Of a DNA stretch of 29,513 nt, positions 25,094 to 29,513 are shown piece by piece. The stretch spans positions 1 through 29,513 of the forward strand of contig JBCDIQ010000020.1 in NCBI GenBank assembly GCA_039024295.1, read 5' to 3'. Under the pieces are notes generated by a model. That model was not told the origin of the DNA. It ran no database searches and worked only from the letters and a program-made list of their open reading frames with translations. How positions within the stretch are numbered: the stretch's first letter is position 1; each line of letters begins with the position of its first letter. Source of the DNA: JBCDIQ01 sp039024295 (GTDB lineage: Bacteria; Bacteroidota; Bacteroidia; J057). The position numbers and the translations under genes are program-made.

Positions 25094-27991
25094 TTACTCT
25101 TTTAGTACCCGGAAGGTACCAGTTGCACCGTCAGCTCTCACACGTACGAGGTACATGCCAGTGGTCAGGCCAGAAAGGTCAACACTTGTTTCACCTGCGT
25201 TGCCCATCATGACAGGCTGTCCCACGAGGTTGAATACCTCAATTTGCTGGATACGAGCTGCAGCTTCAATGTGCAGAATATTCTGTACAGGGTTGGGGTA
25301 GTAGGAAAGTCCCAACTCGATCAAATCTTCGATTCCTACGGTTGCTGGTCCAAACTGGCAATCATCCCAATAGAAGGTTGAATCGTTACCTACATTAGCG
25401 CCATCTGTTCCAAAGAAGAAGAAGATGCTTGCCTTGTCATAGGTATTGTTAATATCGATTGCTGCAGTACCAGGAGCTTCATTGCTGAAGTCAAACTCCA
25501 ATACTTCCCATGTATTAGCTACCGTGGTGGTATCTTCTGTTTCTACACTGATGGTAGGATCGGTTTGGTCCTCCACTTTTACCCTAACAGGGATACCGGC
25601 AGCAGGAGAGTATACACGAACATTCATCTTGGTCTCCGTCGCTGTAAAAGGAATTGGATTGGCAAAACCAGTACCAGAAGGATGTCCCATAGTGGTACCA
25701 GCGAAAGTTGCAGCACCTCTGGTCTTGATAGAACGGGCAACAGTATTCATGCTTCCATCTGGATCCATCTGAAGAATAGTAGAAGCTCCACCAAAGTCAG
25801 TCACAGTATAATCTACCGCAGGATCTTCAAATGTTACAGGCAAGTCAATTTGTAATAAAGTTGGACCACCTATACCAAACTGTACATCATCCCAATAGAA
25901 GGTAGAGTCGTTACCAATATTGACTCCATCTGTATTGAAATGGAAGAAAATACTTGCCATATCATAGGTATTGGCCAAATTAAGAGCTGCAGTACCAGGA
26001 GCCTCGTTGCTAAAGTCAAATGTAAGGGTCTCCCATGTATTGGCAGCCGTCGTAGTATCTTCTGTTTCTACACTAATGGTTGGATCGGTTTGGTCTTCAA
26101 CTTTCAACCTGACAGGTAAGCCAGCTGCTGGAGAGTACACACGGACAGTGATAATTGTTTCTGTCATGGTGAAAGGAACCGGATTAGCAAATCCAGACCT
26201 TGCAACAGGTCCCATTGTTGTACCCGCAAATGTAGCAGCATTTCTGGTCTTGATGGTTCTTGCTACGGTATTCGTTCCGCCTGTAGGGTCCATTTCCAGA
26301 ACAGTAACTGCGCCAGCAAAGTCTGTGAGCGTATAATCAACAGTTGCGTCATCAAAGGTAACAGGCAGGTCAATCTGTGACAGGACAGGACCACCACCAG
26401 AGCCAAACTGCACATCGTCCCAATAGAAAGTGGTATCATTTCCAATGGCATTTCCTAGAGAGCCAAAGTGGAAGAAGATGCTGGCCTTGTCGTAAGTGTT
26501 TGCAAAATTGATAGCTGCAGTCCCCATAGCTTGATTACTGAAATCAAAAGTAAGGGTTTCCCATGCACCAGCTACTGTTGTGGTATCTTCTGTTTCTACA
26601 CTGATGGTAGGATCGGTTTGGTCTTCAACTTTCAATCTCACAGGAATACCGGCAGCAGGGGACCATACCCGAACGGTCATCTCAGTGGAATTTGCTGCAA
26701 AAGGAATTGCCGAGGCAAAGCCAGTTCCGGAAGCAGGCCCCATCGTAGTACCAGCAAAAGTAGCAGCACCCAAAGTTTTGAAAGTACGGGCTACCATATT
26801 CGTTCCACCGGCAGGGTCCATTTGAAGAACTGTCGAAGCACCGCCAAAATCAGTCAGAGAATAATCAACAGTTGCGTCATCAAAGGTAACAGGCAGGTCA
26901 ATCTGTGACAGGGTAGGGCCGCCACCACCTGCAAACTGCACATCGTCCCAATAGAAAGTGGTATCATTTCCAATGGCATTTCCTAGAGAACCAAAGTGGA
27001 AGAAGATGCTTGCTTTGTCGTAAGTGTTTGCAAAATTGATAGCTGCAGTCCCCATAGCTTGATTGCTGAAATCAAAAGTAAGGGTTTCCCATGCACCAGC
27101 TACTGTCGTAGTATCTTCTGTTTCTACACTGATGGTAGGATCGGTTTGGTCTTCAACTTTCAATCTCACAGGAATACCGGCAGCAGGAGACCATACCCGA
27201 ACAGTCATCTCCGTGGAACTCGCAGTTAATGGAATTGGGGTTGCAAATCCGGTTCCGGACGCAGGTCCCATCGTTGTCCCAGCGAAAGTAGCAGCACCTC
27301 GAGTCTTGTAAGTTCTGGCTACTAGATTTGTTCCACCTGCGGGATCTTGTACTTGAGCGGTTGAAGCCCCTCCAAAGTCCGTTAGCGTATAATCAACGTT
27401 GGCAGTATCATCAAAGGTGACGGGTAAGTCAATTTGACTTTTAGAAGGAGTAGCACCCTGAATCAATTCTATATCGTCAAAAAAGAATGTAAAGTTAGCA
27501 GTACTATCTCCCATGACGCCCAGATCCCATATCAAAACAACTTTTGAATACTGATTGGCCTGGTTGATTGCACCGAAATCGAAGCTGAGTTCTTCCCAGG
27601 CATTTGCAACGCTAGAGGTATCTTCTTTTTCAAAAAATATTCCACCGTTGGTCGAGTTTTCTACCTTTAATAGAACCCTTGCGCCTACGCGAGGAGAATA
27701 GACTTTCATCTTGAAAAGACGATTGGTGGAAAAGTCAATGGGGTTTGCTAGTTCTATTAAGCTTCCTCCAAAAACCGCTCCCATAGCTTTAATCATTCTT
27801 CCAACATTGGCACTGGTGTTAATACCGCCAGACTGCGGGTTGGCAATCACAGCTGCATTTCCACCACCAAAGTTGGTCCAAGTGTACGTGACTGTAGTTG
27901 ATTCAAAATCTAAGGGCAAAGTAGGACTTTGGGAAAAGCCCCAAGTTACCGTTGCCCAAAGTAAGACGATAAGCGTAGCTAACTTCTTCAT
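25094..27991 (-). CDS. T9SS-secreted protein with five tandem beta-sandwich modules
   Basis: 965 aa, signal peptide about 1-20 (LIVLLWATVTWGFSQ). Five modules of about 176 aa (525-528 bp in DNA) follow. Module 1 (about 22-190) is divergent (LPLDFESTTVTYTWTNFGG); modules 2-5 begin IDLPVTFDD or IDLPVTFED and share TDFGGAST, AATFAGTTMG, VRVWSPAAGIPVRLKVEDQ, TEDTTT...WE.L.FDFSN and TFYWDD.QF. A T9SS type A domain ends it (about 893-965, LSYYPNPVQNIL ... MYLVRVRADG). The modules resemble carbohydrate-binding jelly rolls that I recall from marine Bacteroidota, often near GH16 enzymes, and match the two in the 8065-9405 product. No catalytic residues are recognised. Probable role: multivalent extracellular glucan binding. 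Its promoter shares the phased GATG half-sites with the glucan operon, supporting coregulation. Confidence 0.8.
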   Translation of the reverse strand: MKKLATLIVLLWATVTWGFSQSPTLPLDFESTTVTYTWTNFGGGNAAVIANPQSGGINTSANVGRMIKAMGAVFGGSLIELANPIDFSTNRLFKMKVYSPRVGARVLLKVENSTNGGIFFEKEDTSSVANAWEELSFDFGAINQANQYSKVVLIWDLGVMGDSTANFTFFFDDIELIQGATPSKSQIDLPVTFDDTANVDYTLTDFGGASTAQVQDPAGGTNLVARTYKTRGAATFAGTTMGPASGTGFATPIPLTASSTEMTVRVWSPAAGIPVRLKVEDQTDPTISVETEDTTTVAGAWETLTFDFSNQAMGTAAINFANTYDKASIFFHFGSLGNAIGNDTTFYWDDVQFAGGGGPTLSQIDLPVTFDDATVDYSLTDFGGASTVLQMDPAGGTNMVARTFKTLGAATFAGTTMGPASGTGFASAIPFAANSTEMTVRVWSPAAGIPVRLKVEDQTDPTISVETEDTTTVAGAWETLTFDFSNQAMGTAAINFANTYDKASIFFHFGSLGNAIGNDTTFYWDDVQFGSGGGPVLSQIDLPVTFDDATVDYTLTDFAGAVTVLEMDPTGGTNTVARTIKTRNAATFAGTTMGPVARSGFANPVPFTMTETIITVRVYSPAAGLPVRLKVEDQTDPTISVETEDTTTAANTWETLTFDFSNEAPGTAALNLANTYDMASIFFHFNTDGVNIGNDSTFYWDDVQFGIGGPTLLQIDLPVTFEDPAVDYTVTDFGGASTILQMDPDGSMNTVARSIKTRGAATFAGTTMGHPSGTGFANPIPFTATETKMNVRVYSPAAGIPVRVKVEDQTDPTISVETEDTTTVANTWEVLEFDFSNEAPGTAAIDINNTYDKASIFFFFGTDGANVGNDSTFYWDDCQFGPATVGIEDLIELGLSYYPNPVQNILHIEAAARIQQIEVFNLVGQPVMMGNAGETSVDLSGLTTGMYLVRVRADGATGTFRVLKE
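26402..27228 (-). repeat. Near-identical DNA blocks inside modules 2 and 3 of the 965-aa gene
   Basis: About 290 bp starting near 26402 and the same length starting near 26930 (offset 528 bp) differ at only a few bases; the sequence then diverges abruptly beyond about 26690 and 27218 respectively. This patchy identity points to recent duplication or gene conversion between modules. Confidence 0.7.
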
Positions 27992-28100
27992 AAGAGAATA
28001 ATTGTTGTTGTATCAAATAGAATGTTTAGCAGTTTGACTCTCTGCAATGAGATGAAAATAAAGTTATATACATTTTATGTTATGAGTGAATGCATACCCA

Positions 28101-28150
28101 CATCTTGAATACATCTGGTGAAATTTGTCCCTACATCAACATTACATCAA
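28101..28150 (-). promoter_or_regulatory. Four phased GATG half-sites upstream of the 965-aa gene
   Basis: Read on the minus strand, 6-mer half-sites start at 28150 (TTGATG), 28139 (TTGATG), 28117 (CAGATG) and 28106 (AAGATG): offsets 0, 11, 33 and 44. This is the arrangement seen at 925-977 before the glucan operon (TTGATG, TTGATG, TTGATG, TTGTTG at 0, 11, 33, 44), in the same orientation relative to the gene. Sites 1 and 3 are followed by TA in both promoters; sites 2 and 4 are followed within a few bases by a GG. The last half-site starts 115 bp before the ATG, versus 86 bp at the operon. Confidence 0.5.
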
Positions 28151-28339
28151 CCATTTGTAAAAATGGACCCATTCTCCTATTCAGGGTGTTTTTGGCCCTC
28201 TTTTCAGGGGTATCTTAGTTTCTCTACTCAACATAACTGATAAGGCAGTTTCTCTTACATGTAAAAAGTCTCATATAACAAGGATGGAAATTTTTGAAAG
28301 ATGAATGGGACTGATTTTGATCGGTCAGTTTTTAATAAC

Positions 28340-28374
28340 AAAAAACCAGATGCCGGATAAGACCAACATCTGGT
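28340..28374 (-). terminator. Rho-independent terminator of the lytic transglycosylase gene
   Basis: On the minus strand ACCAGATG and CATCTGGT pair (8 bp, 14-nt loop; arms at 28367-28374 and 28345-28352), followed by a run of six T (28345-28340), 28 bp beyond the stop at 28402-28404. Confidence 0.8.
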
Positions 28375-28401
28375 AAATCATATGGTTAAAAATTCTTAAA
28401 A

Positions 28402-29427
28402 TCAGAGGCTGCCGCCGAGTGCCAGTTGGATCAGACTGTCTCCTTGAAGGGTATCTTGCACAGTCCTGCTTGGACGTGGAATCATACCTGCAACAGACAG
28501 CTCAGAAGCCCGAGCTTCTGGATCTAAAGGAATCATTAAATGGTATACCTTACCACTTGCTGGAAGGAAATCATGAATTAACCATGGATTGTGGTTTTTC
28601 AGCGCCGCATAGGTCACACCATGCTCCTTGGCGAAGGTGCTGAGATCATCAATGGATTTGTTGACGGATACTTTACGATAGGCCAACGGCTTATAGTTTT
28701 TCTGAGGCTGGATCATTACCCCGTATTGATAGGGAGCTTCAAATACACATTTGTGTGCCATGATTCTGGCCAGGTAATGTCCGGTTTCCCGGTTCAAATC
28801 CAACTGGTAATAGTCATTCGTTCCTTGCTCTCGGATACGCTTCTTTAATCCCGGGACACCCATATTATAGGAGGCAGCCACCAGGGTCCAGCTTCCAAAC
28901 TTTTTGTAGGAAGACTTGAGGTACCTGCAAGCAGCCTCTGTTGATTTCACAGGATGAAAACGCTCGTCCACCGTTTCATTCACCACCAAACCATACTGGC
29001 GCGCCGCAGCAGGCATCATTTGCCAAAATCCTCTGGCACCCACAGGAGAAATAGCGTTAGAAAGAGAACTTTCAGCAATCATGAGGTAAAAGAAGTCTTC
29101 AGGGATGTTGTGCTTGTTCAATATCTCAAGGAAGGTCTTTTTATAGCGTGCTGATTTCCGGATCAACAAAGCAGTGGAAGCATGAGCGCGCACATGCTTG
29201 TCGATTTCACGGTTCAGGCGCTTGGTAAATGTGGCATCATTTACGGGTACAGCTTCTCCACAGAAATTCAGGGTCTCACTAAATCCATTTGAAAGGCTAT
29301 GAACGTGACCTGAAATCTGGTGAAGCGGGTTAAACGCAACAGGTTCTGGAACTGTGGAAGAGTTAGTCAAGCTGATTCCGCCGACGAGTATTCCCAGGGG
29401 AACCAGGAAATAAACGATTTTGGACAT
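28402..29427 (-). CDS. Exported lytic transglycosylase (GH23, MltD-like SLT domain)
   Basis: 341 aa, N-terminal hydrophobic export signal (IVYFLVPLGILVGGISL). The SLT/GH23 domain spans about residues 95-225: FFYLMIAESSLSNAISPVGARGFWQMMPAAARQYGL holds the catalytic Glu119 and the family's G-x-x-Q-x-M/P signature, followed by AACRYLKS and the AASYNMG motif. The C-terminal part (about 250-305, SVNKSIDDLSTFAKEHGVTYAALKNHNPWL ... YHLMIP) looks like a degenerate LysM peptidoglycan-binding repeat. Function: cleaves the MurNAc-GlcNAc bond to give 1,6-anhydro-muropeptides in the periplasm during wall remodelling. It has its own terminator and is oriented away from the window edge, so it is probably a housekeeping gene outside the glucan locus. 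Confidence 0.88.
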   Translation of the reverse strand: MSKIVYFLVPLGILVGGISLTNSSTVPEPVAFNPLHQISGHVHSLSNGFSETLNFCGEAVPVNDATFTKRLNREIDKHVRAHASTALLIRKSARYKKTFLEILNKHNIPEDFFYLMIAESSLSNAISPVGARGFWQMMPAAARQYGLVVNETVDERFHPVKSTEAACRYLKSSYKKFGSWTLVAASYNMGVPGLKKRIREQGTNDYYQLDLNRETGHYLARIMAHKCVFEAPYQYGVMIQPQKNYKPLAYRKVSVNKSIDDLSTFAKEHGVTYAALKNHNPWLIHDFLPASGKVYHLMIPLDPEARASELSVAGMIPRPSRTVQDTLQGDSLIQLALGGSL

Positions 29428-29451
29428 AAATAAGGGTTTTTGGCTGTTGGT

Positions 29452-29468
29452 GTTGACATGGTATCAAC
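29452..29468. promoter_or_regulatory. Inverted repeat upstream of the transglycosylase gene
   Basis: GTTGA-N7-TCAAC, a perfect 5-bp dyad 25 bp before the start codon at 29427. It may be an operator or leader hairpin; evidence is only the symmetry and position. Confidence 0.25.
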
Positions 29469-29513
29469 GTAAAGACGTTTTGGCTAAATAAATTACAGGC
29501 AGGAATTCGCAAA

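Larger units (their letters stand above)
27992..28401. other. Intergenic region between two minus-strand genes
   Basis: 410 bp holding the promoter side of the 965-aa gene (phased half-sites at 28101-28150) and the terminator of the transglycosylase gene (28340-28374). No ORF is supported. On the minus strand a TATTTG about 25 bp before the start at 27991 is a possible -7-like box, too weak to call. Confidence 0.5.

Overview
The window looks like a chromosomal segment from a member of the Bacteroidota, most plausibly a marine or aquatic Saprospiraceae/Lewinella-like bacterium. That placement is inference. It rests on four proteins with type IX secretion (T9SS) C-terminal sorting domains of the YPNP type, several SPII lipoproteins, outer-membrane barrels ending in aromatic residues, a periplasmic-propeller regulator, and the general lack of strong Shine-Dalgarno sequences. 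I saw no tRNA, rRNA, CRISPR array or recognisable transposase.

Positions 1-18217 read as one beta-glucan (probably laminarin / beta-1,3-glucan) utilisation locus. A partial sensor-regulator (850-1, minus) diverges from a tight plus-strand operon: two large outer-membrane beta-barrels (1055-3124, 3138-4871), two lipoproteins that look like surface glycan-binding proteins (4896-5912, 5917-7131) and a GH16 endoglucanase lipoprotein (7136-8002). A T9SS-secreted binding-type protein follows (8065-9405). After a strong hairpin comes a second group: MFS sugar transporter (9481-11040), CBM6-GH16 lipoprotein (11048-12367), periplasmic GH3 beta-glucosidase (12367-14631) and a large cytoplasmic clan GH-Q phosphorylase (14688-18155), closed by a rho-independent terminator. 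No SusC/SusD pair is present; the two barrels and two lipoproteins occupy the place where one would be expected.

Positions 18218-24073 hold two paralogous T9SS-secreted right-handed beta-helix proteins with GGAIYN repeats (1110 and 607 aa). From 24074 to 25093 there is a hairpin-rich non-coding stretch with four tandem ~84-bp units. On the minus strand, 27991-25094 encodes a 965-aa T9SS protein made of five tandem beta-sandwich modules of the same type as the 8065-9405 product, and 29427-28402 encodes an exported GH23 lytic transglycosylase.

Proposed division of labour: surface GH16 enzymes and binding lipoproteins cut and hold the glucan, the barrels pass oligosaccharides through the outer membrane, GH3 trims them in the periplasm, the MFS protein imports glucose or short oligosaccharides, and the phosphorylase conserves energy by phosphorolysis. 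A regulatory link is visible in the DNA. Four GATG-type half-sites at offsets 0/11/33/44 lie upstream of the first operon (925-977), and the same geometry occurs upstream of the distant 965-aa gene (28101-28150), suggesting one regulon that spans both ends of the window.
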